Assembly (NCBI GenBank): GCA_022823085.1
Contig: JAJDXV010000118.1
Span: forward strand, 1-51,064
Length of the DNA: 51,064 nucleotides
Origin: Candidatus Poribacteria bacterium
GTDB taxonomy: Bacteria; Poribacteria; WGA-4E; WGA-3G
Direction: 5' to 3'
The position numbers and the translations under genes were made by a program. Of the stretch, positions 7,759 to 15,510 are shown piece by piece. The notes under the pieces were generated by a model. It did no database searches. It was given only the letters and a program-made list of their open reading frames with translations, and was not told where the DNA came from. Numbering within the stretch: the first letter of the stretch is position 1; the number at the start of each line of letters is the position of its first letter.

Positions 7759-10700
7759 ATGAGAAGTGAGGATAGTCAATTGATTCAACGCGTTCTTGAT
7801 GGCGATGATACGGCTTTCGCTGAATTGGTAAAAAAGTACCAGAAACCGGTTCACGCACTGGTGTGGCGAAAGGTCGGCGATTTCCATGTCGCTGAGGAGA
7901 TTACGCAAGATACCTTCCTGAAAGCGTACCAGAAACTGACGACGCTGAAAGAGCCGCAAAGTTTTGCGAGTTGGCTCTATGTAATAGCGACACGCCACTG
8001 CATTGCGTGGCTCCGTAAGAAGCGTTTATGGATGCAGTCGCTGGAGGCAACGAACAGCCTGCAGTTTGAGAAAGCGACATATTCTGGATATGTCGTTGAA
8101 GAGAACGAGCGGACAGCGATCGAAGCAGAGCGCGAAGTCGTCAAAAAGCTGCTTGCGAAGTTACAAGAAAGCGAGCGGACGGTCATGACACTCCATTATT
8201 TCGGCGGGATGACGTGTGAAGAGATCAGCAAGTTCTTAGGTGTGTCGGTCGGTGCGATTAAAAGTCGTCTCAGTCGTGCGCGCCACCGTTTAAAGAAGGA
8301 GGAACCAATGATTAGAGAGGCTTTAGAACATTTCCAAATCTCACCGAACCTCACGGAAAACATCATGCGCGAGGTATCGCGTCTGAAACCAATTACGCCA
8401 TCAAGCAGTAAACCGTTAGTGCCGTGGGGTGCCATAGGTGTTTCTACTTTAGTTGTAGTATTTTTGATGTTGGGTATTGGTGTGCAATACCTGTCGCGCT
8501 TCCAGAAACCTTACAGTTTCGATGCGACATCAGAAATGACGATTGATATTATTGAAACGCCAGTCGTGTTAAATATTGAATCGAAACCTGATGTCCGAAC
8601 GCAGCTCGGCAGCGCTCCCGCGCCGAGTCAGAACGAAGGTGCCGGGCAGCAACCTGATGAAGTCTTATTCGCTGCCGCGCAAGCAGATGGGGAGGACGTT
8701 TCTGTTCCTAAACAACAGTGGGTTCAGGCGGAACCCATGAAAGGAAGCCCAATAACGAGCATGCTTGCGACACCTGAGGGCGAACTTTACGTACTTGGTG
8801 ATCAACTAAGTTTCTATAAATTACCTGCCGATGGCAAACAGTGGCAACATATCTCTGATTTAAAGTCACTGGAAACTTCTGGATGGACAGTGAGACCGCC
8901 TATCGCAAAGTGGAAAAATACCCTTTACATGATACCGTCTAACAACCTCTTTACTTCAATTGATGATGGGAAGACATGGGATTTACGCTACACATGGCAG
9001 GAAGAAGAATATTGGGCTCCGCTTGAATTAATACTAACAGAGGATGCGTTTTATGTTGCTTTTACAAGCGGGATTTTGCGTTCTGAAGATGAAGGTAAAA
9101 CATGGCAAGCGATAACATTTGAAGCGATGAACGTTGGATTTCCGAAGAGACCGAACACTGTAGTCGCGATCGAAGATACGATGTTTGTCGGCGCAGAGAA
9201 TGGACTCTACCGCTTCAGTACTGCTACTGACAACTGGAAGCGCGTGGAATCTCCAGGACCTGTCGGAGAAATCCTTTCAATCGCCACGACTGAAGGGAAA
9301 ATTTATGTTGCGGCAAAGTTCAGTTGGGATGGACAAGTAAATCCTGATAAAGTATTCCAAGGACAGGCGCGTGGTTGGTGGGTATTCCGCTCAACGGACC
9401 TCGGTGATTCGTGGGAGGATATAACACCGACAAACGCTTGGCCCGTAAAGGGATGGCCACCTGGAATCCAACTCGTCGCTACAGGTGAAACACTTTTGGT
9501 GATGGAAGAGGGTATGGTTCGCTCTACGGATGCAGGAGATACATGGATGCCGCCGCTAACCTCCAGCAATTCCCCTTCAACAAGTAATGGATTACCTGCT
9601 GTGGTGTTAGACGAACAGACCTTTTATGTCTATAGCTGGGACGGTCTCCACCGTTCTATCGACGGAGGCAAATCATGGAACAAGGTAAATATCCCTGGGG
9701 AGAAAGAAATGACTCCAATAGACAATTTAATTGTCCATCAGGGAGATGATAAGGCAGGAAATATGTCTTCAACCCTCTATTCGACATTTGGGCGTGGATA
9801 CGGGGCTTGGAAAGAAAAAATAGCAAAAACGACCGACAATGGCAAATCTTGGAAAACGGTTCAGACGGAGATACCGATGACAACACCTAATCGGGAAGAA
9901 CAACCAAGCATTTCTCAGATAGTCAAATCTGGTAGTGTCATTTATGCCAAAGATGGAACGCCTGCGAATGTAAAAAATCGCTTCTATCGTGTATCTGATG
10001 ACAATAGGCTTGTGCCGATCCAAGGAACACCCTTCTTTGACGCAAAGTCATTAAGAAATCAGGTGTTATTTAGACATCGACCTATTGAAAATCTTTCTGT
10101 TGAATATCTGCAAGAAAACTTTTCTGGGGCAACCGAATTCTTCAAACAGTTAACACAAGGAGATGTTCAGCAACACGAAGATCGTATTAGGTTAAGAGAC
10201 CTTCTTGCACTTGGGTTCCAGGGACCTTTTGCGGTTAGTGATGATACATTCTATATGGAATATCATTTTAAACTCTTCCGATGGAAGTTAGGTGATGCGG
10301 AATGGTATGACACCGGACAGGAAGAAACCGTTGAATTGACTTTGGACATAGCGAGAAAAGAGCTCAAACTTGCCGTTTCAGGCGATACCGTCTACGCTGG
10401 AAAACGAGATGGACATCTCGTTGTCTCGTTTGATAGCGGAAATAATTGGATTGATCTCACACCGACGCTGCCATTCCCCGTTAAAGTTTTCAAAGAGATC
10501 GTGTTTGTGGGTTCCACAGTCTATGTTGCCACGGAAGTAGGTGTCACCGCATCGGATAGTGGAAAAGATTGGCATCCCGTCACCGATGCAGCAGGCAAAA
10601 ACCTCATTATGGAACACTTGGCTACTGATGGCACAACAGTTTATGGCGTTACTGAAAACACCGGTGCCTATCGCTTGGAAAGTGGTGCTTGGGAACAGAT

Positions 10701-10806
10701 TATCTCAGAGATACCTGATAACGTAACTTCTCTTGCTGTCGATAGTGACATGCTATACGTTGGTACAAAACACAACGAAATTCTTCATTTCGCTCTTGAA
10801 GAATAG
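7759..10806 (+). CDS. membrane-anchored ECF sigma factor fused to BNR/Asp-box propeller
   Basis: 1015 residues. The first 180 or so are an ECF sigma factor close to that at 328 (region 2 about 8-88; region 4 helix-turn-helix CEEISKFLGVSVGAIKSRL). A membrane helix follows at about 222-242. The rest is a beta-propeller with at least eight Asp-box motifs of the S-x-D-x-G-x-x-W type (SIDDGKTW, RSEDEGKTW, RSTDAGDTW, RSIDGGKSW, KTTDNGKSW and others), as in sialidases and photosystem-assembly Ycf48 proteins. No sialidase catalytic set is evident. The propeller would be periplasmic and could sense a ligand for the cytoplasmic sigma part. The start at 7759 is preceded by GGAG. The stop codon TAG overlaps the first bases of an inverted-repeat element. 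Confidence 0.85.
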   Translation: MRSEDSQLIQRVLDGDDTAFAELVKKYQKPVHALVWRKVGDFHVAEEITQDTFLKAYQKLTTLKEPQSFASWLYVIATRHCIAWLRKKRLWMQSLEATNSLQFEKATYSGYVVEENERTAIEAEREVVKKLLAKLQESERTVMTLHYFGGMTCEEISKFLGVSVGAIKSRLSRARHRLKKEEPMIREALEHFQISPNLTENIMREVSRLKPITPSSSKPLVPWGAIGVSTLVVVFLMLGIGVQYLSRFQKPYSFDATSEMTIDIIETPVVLNIESKPDVRTQLGSAPAPSQNEGAGQQPDEVLFAAAQADGEDVSVPKQQWVQAEPMKGSPITSMLATPEGELYVLGDQLSFYKLPADGKQWQHISDLKSLETSGWTVRPPIAKWKNTLYMIPSNNLFTSIDDGKTWDLRYTWQEEEYWAPLELILTEDAFYVAFTSGILRSEDEGKTWQAITFEAMNVGFPKRPNTVVAIEDTMFVGAENGLYRFSTATDNWKRVESPGPVGEILSIATTEGKIYVAAKFSWDGQVNPDKVFQGQARGWWVFRSTDLGDSWEDITPTNAWPVKGWPPGIQLVATGETLLVMEEGMVRSTDAGDTWMPPLTSSNSPSTSNGLPAVVLDEQTFYVYSWDGLHRSIDGGKSWNKVNIPGEKEMTPIDNLIVHQGDDKAGNMSSTLYSTFGRGYGAWKEKIAKTTDNGKSWKTVQTEIPMTTPNREEQPSISQIVKSGSVIYAKDGTPANVKNRFYRVSDDNRLVPIQGTPFFDAKSLRNQVLFRHRPIENLSVEYLQENFSGATEFFKQLTQGDVQQHEDRIRLRDLLALGFQGPFAVSDDTFYMEYHFKLFRWKLGDAEWYDTGQEETVELTLDIARKELKLAVSGDTVYAGKRDGHLVVSFDSGNNWIDLTPTLPFPVKVFKEIVFVGSTVYVATEVGVTASDSGKDWHPVTDAAGKNLIMEHLATDGTTVYGVTENTGAYRLESGAWEQIISEIPDNVTSLAVDSDMLYVGTKHNEILHFALEE

Positions 10807-10886
10807 GACTTACGCATTCATTCACCTCCTCACATACCCCCGTAAGCAATAACAAACGATATGTCAATTCATTTTCCGTAAGTCCT
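10805..10886. mobile_element. inverted-repeat element A (82 bp)
   Basis: Begins AGGACTTACGCA and ends CCGTAAGTCCT, with a TA next to each end. The interior differs from the 119/151-bp copies, so it shares only the ends with them. Bases 10804-10806 form the stop codon of the preceding gene. Confidence 0.65.
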
Positions 10887-10966
10887 ATTATATTTTCAAA
10901 AGAGTCAACAATTGATCTTCATGAAACCGAACCTACTGCGCCTGGGGGTGAAAAATTGATATTACC

Positions 10967-10995
10967 TTGACATCGCTAACTTGCTGTGGTATTAT
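10967..10995 (+). promoter_or_regulatory. sigma70-type promoter for the small exported protein
   Basis: TTGACA (10967-10972), a 17-bp spacer and TATTAT (10990-10995). The start of transcription near 11002 rules out translation starts upstream of it and supports the ATG at 11043. Confidence 0.75.
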
Positions 10996-11042
10996 GCTAT
11001 ATGAAGTTATACCGTGTTCTATCTCAATATTGGAGGCGAATG

Positions 11043-11525
11043 ATGCGAAACGATAAACTGTCCGCACACGTTTGGATAAAACGAATGGTCGGAATCCTGA
11101 TATGCGTCGCATTTTGTGGTGTGGTTGCGTCGGCGCAAAAAGGCAGCAATGATAACGCCGAAGGTGTCACCTTGGCAGACCTCGGTGTAACGGAGATACA
11201 GAAAACGGAACTTGAGACGCTCTGGAAATTGAAACGCCAGAAACAGATTCAGGCAGTCGAGGACCTGAAGACGCTAAACCGGCTTGCGAAGGATACACTC
11301 GCCGTAGACACAGATATTCAGGAGACACTCACCGAATTGCGCACGAAACGCAAGGAAGCACAGCAAAAGATTGAAAAGATTGAGGAAGGGTTACTGCAGA
11401 CACTACCGATCCGCGCACAGCTCCACCTAACGCTTTTGGGGGTGTTGGATAACGGCATCCCACCGAGGATACCGAAGTCGCAGACGAACAAGAAAACGGA
11501 TGGAGCATCACAGCAGCGAAAATAA
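11043..11525 (+). CDS. small exported helical protein, possibly Spy/CpxP-like
   Basis: 160 residues. A signal peptide is clear: basic start, hydrophobic MVGILICVAFCGVV, cleavage near ASA-Q. The mature part is almost all helix, rich in Lys, Glu and Gln with regularly spaced Leu. This resembles the small periplasmic chaperone/metal-stress group (Spy, CpxP, ZraP), although the LTxxQ signature is not plainly present. GGAGG at 11032-11036 stands 6 bp before the ATG at 11043; an ATG at 11040 is in frame but too close. The gene ends 5 bp short of the convergent tRNA gene. The function assignment is weak; export is well supported. Confidence 0.6.
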   Translation: MRNDKLSAHVWIKRMVGILICVAFCGVVASAQKGSNDNAEGVTLADLGVTEIQKTELETLWKLKRQKQIQAVEDLKTLNRLAKDTLAVDTDIQETLTELRTKRKEAQQKIEKIEEGLLQTLPIRAQLHLTLLGVLDNGIPPRIPKSQTNKKTDGASQQRK

Positions 11526-11530
11526 AAAAG

Positions 11531-11603
<73 letters not shown>

Positions 11604-11621
11604 ACATTCATAGATTGTTTA

Positions 11622-11650
11622 ATTATACCATACATCTCCAAGGAATGCAA
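11622..11650 (-). promoter_or_regulatory. promoter of the tRNA-Ala gene
   Basis: Read on the minus strand: TTGCAT (11650-11645), 17 bp, then TATAAT (11627-11622) preceded by TGG as an extended -10. It lies 19 bp upstream of the mature tRNA 5' end. Confidence 0.75.
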
Positions 11651-11674
11651 GAAAAAATTACTTCTCCGAGAAAA

Positions 11675-12511
11675 ATGACGAAAAACCCGAATAACGATCC
11701 GTTTTTCGCGTTCGCGAACCTCGATCATAGCGAGGTGGAACTTGCGAGAGGCGCGCTCCTCATTGCACAAAGCGAGTATCCCGAACTCAATATCGATGCG
11801 TCTATCCATCAACTCGATGAGATGGCGGCCGCTGTTCGCTTGCAGATTCAGGAGGCGATGCCGCCGGAGCAGCGCGTTGCGACACTCAATCAATACCTCT
11901 TCAGAGAGAAAGGGTTCACCGGTAACAGCGACAACTACTACGCCTTAGGCAACAATTTCCTCAATGTTGTGTTGGAAAAGAAGACGGGGATCCCGATTAC
12001 GTTAGCGGTCGTCTATATTGAGGTCGGTAGACGTGCCGGGTTACCGCTCGTCGGCATCAACTTCCCAAGCCATTTCCTTGTCAAATACCGGCTCGAACAT
12101 TTAGAGATTTTCCTCGATGTGTTTGAAGGTGGCACGTGTATGACTGACGACATGCTCCAAGCGAAACTCGAAGCGAATTTTGAGGGACCCGTACACTTAG
12201 AATCGATGATGTTAGCTGAAGCCACAGATAAAGAGATTTTAGCGCGTATTTTACGGAACCTGACGCGTACCTATACGCTTCTCGAACAGTACGACAAAGC
12301 GGTTACCGCTGCGGAACGGATTACGTGGTTGCTTCCGAACGCCATCGGCGATTACCGGATGCTCGGCTATCTGTACTACAAGACGCACGCGTATAGCCAG
12401 AGCATCGCTGCTTTTGAAACATACCTCCGACTCGCTGATATAGCACCTGACACCGAAGAAATTGAACAAAACATACAACACCTCCAGAGACTGTTGGCGC
12501 GCTTGAATTGA
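11675..12511 (+). CDS. SirB1-family transglutaminase-like/TPR protein
   Basis: 278 residues from the ATG at 11675. The N-terminal two thirds match SirB1 proteins, an inactive-looking transglutaminase fold: LNQYLFREKGFTGNSDNYY..NNFLNVVLEKK, GIPITLAVVYIEVGRRAGLPLVGINFPSHFLV. The last 80 residues form two TPR-like helix pairs. Members are widespread but of uncertain role; some sit next to peptide-chain-release genes. The frame is open to 11615, and another ATG at 11645 is possible. However, 11645-11650 is also the -35 of the divergent tRNA promoter, and the family homology begins just after 11675 (NDPFFAFANL). Confidence 0.8.
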   Translation: MTKNPNNDPFFAFANLDHSEVELARGALLIAQSEYPELNIDASIHQLDEMAAAVRLQIQEAMPPEQRVATLNQYLFREKGFTGNSDNYYALGNNFLNVVLEKKTGIPITLAVVYIEVGRRAGLPLVGINFPSHFLVKYRLEHLEIFLDVFEGGTCMTDDMLQAKLEANFEGPVHLESMMLAEATDKEILARILRNLTRTYTLLEQYDKAVTAAERITWLLPNAIGDYRMLGYLYYKTHAYSQSIAAFETYLRLADIAPDTEEIEQNIQHLQRLLARLN

Positions 12512-12531
12512 TTCAAGAAAGGATACAATAA

Positions 12532-13428
12532 ATGCCTCAAACTGCCATCAATAACATCATTCGTAAACTTATTGCAGGCGAAGATTACTATCCGGAAGTT
12601 TTGAACGCGATTGATGCTGATTTCTTGCAATATACCGTTGATTTTTTCAAACGAATAGTTAAAGCGAAATTAGACAAGAAATCTGTAACCGCTGACTGGT
12701 ATAAGGAGGAATTTCTCCTTTCACACTCACTTTCCGATACAGAAATGAATACAATCCGTCTTTCAAGCAGTGAGCAAATAGTATTAGACACGACTCTAAA
12801 ACATTATGACGTGTTATGCGATGCTTTCAACGACTTGGATATGGAAGATATGGGTATGACGTTCACAGTAAAATTTCGCGGTGTTAGTTTCAGTTTGAGT
12901 CTTAATGAGAGTTTAGTTTTCTTCAATACGCTTGCTGTCAGACGTTCAACACTTCAGAATAGGATATGGAGTGAAACAAGAAAGCAGATTAAGAAACCTT
13001 TAATGATAGCACTTTGTGCTCTTTTTAAGGTCCCAAAGAAATATTATGACCAAAGGAATCTACCGGAATTACAACGTGAATCTGATTTCTACTTGTTTGA
13101 TGATACTGGAAAGGATTATCTTGGTGAAGTGAAGCTGATGGGAAAAGGTAATCCCGAAAGTGCTGACGCGGTTTATGCACGCGGTGGACGAATTCTTGTT
13201 GTTGATAAACTCTCTGAGATGAACAAACAACAGATGGATAAAGATAGTATCCTCTGGGTTGAACTTCAAGCTGAAGACGGATATAAACGATTTGAAAGCG
13301 TGCTGAAGGCATTATCAATCCCTTATGAACCTTTTACCGGCGACCTCAAAGAGGCATTGGATAAGATTTTGCCCGTTATTCTGTCCGATGATGTTCACGG
13401 ATACTTAACTCCAGAGGTGGTTTTATAG
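12532..13428 (+). CDS. solitary type II restriction endonuclease-like protein (CfrBI-like)
   Basis: 298 residues beginning 21 bp after the SirB1-like gene, with AAAGGA at 12518-12523. The region ESDFYLFDDTGKDYLGEVK looks like a PD-(D/E)XK nuclease core (acidic residue in SDF, then GEVK). The following KGNPESADAVYARGG resembles the stretch after the active site in type II restriction enzymes. Overall size and pattern recall the CfrBI family, whose type member cuts CCWWGG. No DNA methyltransferase lies in the window, so the gene is either inactive, protected by a methylase elsewhere, or not a self-toxic restriction enzyme. Family assignment is moderate; the nuclease fold is more secure. Confidence 0.55.
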   Translation: MPQTAINNIIRKLIAGEDYYPEVLNAIDADFLQYTVDFFKRIVKAKLDKKSVTADWYKEEFLLSHSLSDTEMNTIRLSSSEQIVLDTTLKHYDVLCDAFNDLDMEDMGMTFTVKFRGVSFSLSLNESLVFFNTLAVRRSTLQNRIWSETRKQIKKPLMIALCALFKVPKKYYDQRNLPELQRESDFYLFDDTGKDYLGEVKLMGKGNPESADAVYARGGRILVVDKLSEMNKQQMDKDSILWVELQAEDGYKRFESVLKALSIPYEPFTGDLKEALDKILPVILSDDVHGYLTPEVVL

Positions 13429-13488
13429 TAAAGTGAAAAAATAAAGAGACACTTTCATCAATTCCAAAATCTACTATAAAAAATAAAA

Positions 13489-13494
13489 TATAAT
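13489..13494 (+). promoter_or_regulatory. -10 element before the broken nuclease-like gene
   Basis: TATAAT at 13489-13494, only 7 bp before the ATG at 13501, in a very A/T-rich stretch. No clear -35 is visible. It may not be functional. Confidence 0.25.
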
Positions 13495-13500
13495 ACTGAT

Positions 13501-14129
13501 ATGAAAGATAACAAAAACAACAAACAGTCTACATCTGACGCGGTTAACTTACCGCACCAACAATTCGACATTGTAGCGAAGGATCCGTTTTATGTTTTCC
13601 CTGAAGATATGCTACGCTTCCTGATGAAATTGATGGACAATCTATTCTTGAAGCGGCGCAACCCGGTCTAATGCCATTTACACCGTTGATGAAGCCGCCT
13701 GCCGGCATGACAGAGATGGAATGGACTGCCCATTGCGCAGAGGTAACCCAATCCTTACCATTGGACACCGCGAGACGGAGTAATTTACTGGTAGAACTAT
13801 GGGTCATGAGTGGTTTAGCACATGACCGTCAAAATCTATTATCATTAATTCCGGAGGATATCATGAACAACTCATCTGTTTACCAAATGATTATTGAACG
13901 CGGCAGAGAAGAAGGTAAAAGACTCGGTGCGAAGGCGTTTGCTATCGAACGTATTTTGGATTTACTCAGCCGCCGCTTCAACACACCTATAGCAGCGGAC
14001 GCTTTGACCCCTTCGTTGGAAAAAATTGATGATCTACAACATCTCAGTCAATTAATGGATGCTGCAGCAGAGGCGGAGCATCTCGAGAACTTTATGCAGA
14101 TGCTGGCTTCTTTTCAAAATGGTGCCTAA
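13501..14129 (+). pseudogene. internally deleted, frameshifted nuclease-like gene
   Basis: The first part (13501-13671) reads QFDIVAKDPFYVFPEDMLRFLM, a typical N-terminus of COG5464/Rpn-like PD-(D/E)XK proteins found in cyanobacteria and Poribacteria. Near 13620 the homologous reading moves to another frame (DEIDGQSILEAAQPGLMPFTPL) and continues to 14129. Its C-terminal tail has VYQMIIERGREEGKRLGAKAFAIERILDLLSRRF, also typical of this group. The middle, roughly 100 residues with the nuclease core, is absent. An ATG at 13671 could still yield a 152-residue C-terminal piece. Family naming is from memory of conserved ends and is moderately sure. Confidence 0.65.
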
Positions 14130-14286
14130 CTTGTACTGGCAGGGACGGTTTTGCGGTGCACTCACACAAATGTGGTTCTGCATTCCTAAGCGAACCGACA
14201 CAGAGTGTCCAATTAATTCTAAATTTTAGCATAATTGAAAGTGGGCAGCGTAATGAGTCTGGCTCAGAATTATTAGTGGAATTTTA

Positions 14287-14967
14287 ATGAAAATTTTAGG
14301 TATTGATACTTCAACGCCTATCGGTAGTGTTGCCCTCGTAGACGACGGTAATTTGGTCGCAGAGCATACACTCAACATTGTGCAAGCGCACTCCTCCAGG
14401 CTCATGCCTGCGATTGATACTGTCCTGAAATGGAGCGATATTACGGCAGCAGATTTAGACGCTTGCGCTGTCGGTGTCGGCCCTGGTTCGTTTACCGGTG
14501 TCCGTATCGGTGTTGCAACGGTAAAGTCTATATGCTACGCGCTCGACAAGCCGATCGTCGGGGTCTCAACTTTGGAGGCAGTTGCCTATAACCTCCGATG
14601 GACAAATGGCGTTATTTGTCCGCTTTTTGACGCTCGACGGAGTGAGGTCTACGGTGCTATTTTTCAAGGCGGGACAGAGTGGCAACGGCTTAGCGAGGAA
14701 CTCTGCTTACCTATTGACGCTTTCCTTGACCGTCTTGGAACGCACACCCCTTCGGATTCTCCTATTAACTTCATTGGTGACGGGTTGTTCACTTACGGAG
14801 CTGCAGTCCGTGAAAGGCTCGGTGAACGTGCCCATTTTGCAGATGCTATTTTCAATGTTCCCCGCGGCGCAACGATTGCCTGTCTTGGCGCGCAATGCCT
14901 ACAGCAGGGAGAAGGTGATAGCTACTGGACTTTGGTGCCAAATTATGTTAGAATTGGATTATATTGA
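14287..14967 (+). CDS. tsaB: tRNA t6A synthesis protein TsaB
   Basis: 226 residues with the actin-like ATPase fold of TsaB/YeaZ: MKILGIDTSTPIGSVAL at the N-terminus and GVGPGSFTGVRIG near residues 62-74, both diagnostic. TsaB dimerises with TsaD and, with TsaE and TsaC, places the threonylcarbamoyl group on A37 of ANN-decoding tRNAs. TsaE is encoded 15 kb away at 30274. The 157-bp gap upstream contains no gene and no strong promoter that I can name. Downstream, an inverted-repeat element begins 32 bp after the stop. Confidence 0.92.
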   Translation: MKILGIDTSTPIGSVALVDDGNLVAEHTLNIVQAHSSRLMPAIDTVLKWSDITAADLDACAVGVGPGSFTGVRIGVATVKSICYALDKPIVGVSTLEAVAYNLRWTNGVICPLFDARRSEVYGAIFQGGTEWQRLSEELCLPIDAFLDRLGTHTPSDSPINFIGDGLFTYGAAVRERLGERAHFADAIFNVPRGATIACLGAQCLQQGEGDSYWTLVPNYVRIGLY

Positions 14968-14998
14968 GTCAGGCACATTTTTTTGAGTAAACCATGTT

Positions 14999-15149
14999 AG
15001 GACTTACGCATATTGCTCTTTTGTACCACGATGCACTTCGCATCTGGGCGAGTACGCCGCAAATCTGTTAGATTGTGACACCAGAACGCTGTGTTTTCAG
15101 AAGAATTTCATCTAACAGAGCCACCTATAGCCAAAAGTGCGTAAGTCCT
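14999..15149. mobile_element. inverted-repeat element B (151 bp)
   Basis: AGGACTTACGCA at 14999 and GCGTAAGTCCT ending at 15149. The interior matches the 119-bp copies (reverse orientation relative to 50765-50883) plus a 32-bp insert, GATGCACTTCGCATC...GTACGCCGCA, placed inside one arm of the central hairpin. The DNA just beyond its right end reads as the C-terminus of a BrnT-like toxin. Confidence 0.85.
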
Positions 15150-15250
15150 ATATTGTCTTAGAAGGTATCCGAGGAACTGTGTATAAACCTATTACCGCAC
15201 GAGATATGACCGTTCGGGAAAAACAAAACTTTAGGAGGCGCAGAAGATGA
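15149..15250 (+). pseudogene. C-terminal remnant of a BrnT-like toxin
   Basis: The frame running out of element B reads GTVYKPITARDMTVREKQNF followed by an Arg run, and its TGA overlaps the ATG of the antitoxin at 15247. ITARDM..REK is the usual C-terminal motif of BrnT-type ribonuclease toxins, and toxin-then-antitoxin with a small overlap is the usual order. About 33 residues remain. The 5' part is not found on the other side of the element, so the insertion was accompanied or followed by deletion. Confidence 0.6.
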
Positions 15251-15510
15251 AAGAATTGCAGGTACCCGAGTTTGCAACCTATGAAGAGGAGGCTGATTTC
15301 TGGGATAACTTGGACACTGCCGATTTCATGGCGGACGATGACCAGTGGTTTCGCTTTGAAACATTACACAAACGGGCGATTCGTGTCGCAATTCTTCCCG
15401 AAATCGCTGAAGAACTGCGTCAAAAAGCACAAGCACAAGGTGTATCAATTGAAACTTTAGTGAATACTCTTTTGAGCGAACATGTACGGGAATCAACGTT
15501 GTCGCATTAG
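15247..15510 (+). CDS. CopG/BrnA-like antitoxin
   Basis: 87 residues. The N-terminus PEFATYEEEADFWDNLDTADF matches the acidic EEEadFWd..D motif of type II CopG-like antitoxins. The C-terminus VAILPEIAEELRQKAQAQGVSIETLVNTLLSEHV is a ribbon-helix-helix. TTAGGAGG at 15231-15238 gives an excellent ribosome-binding site 8 bp before the ATG. The partner toxin upstream survives only as a C-terminal remnant. The stop is immediately followed by the flippase ATG at 15511, so the two are probably cotranslated. Confidence 0.75.
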   Translation: MKELQVPEFATYEEEADFWDNLDTADFMADDDQWFRFETLHKRAIRVAILPEIAEELRQKAQAQGVSIETLVNTLLSEHVRESTLSH

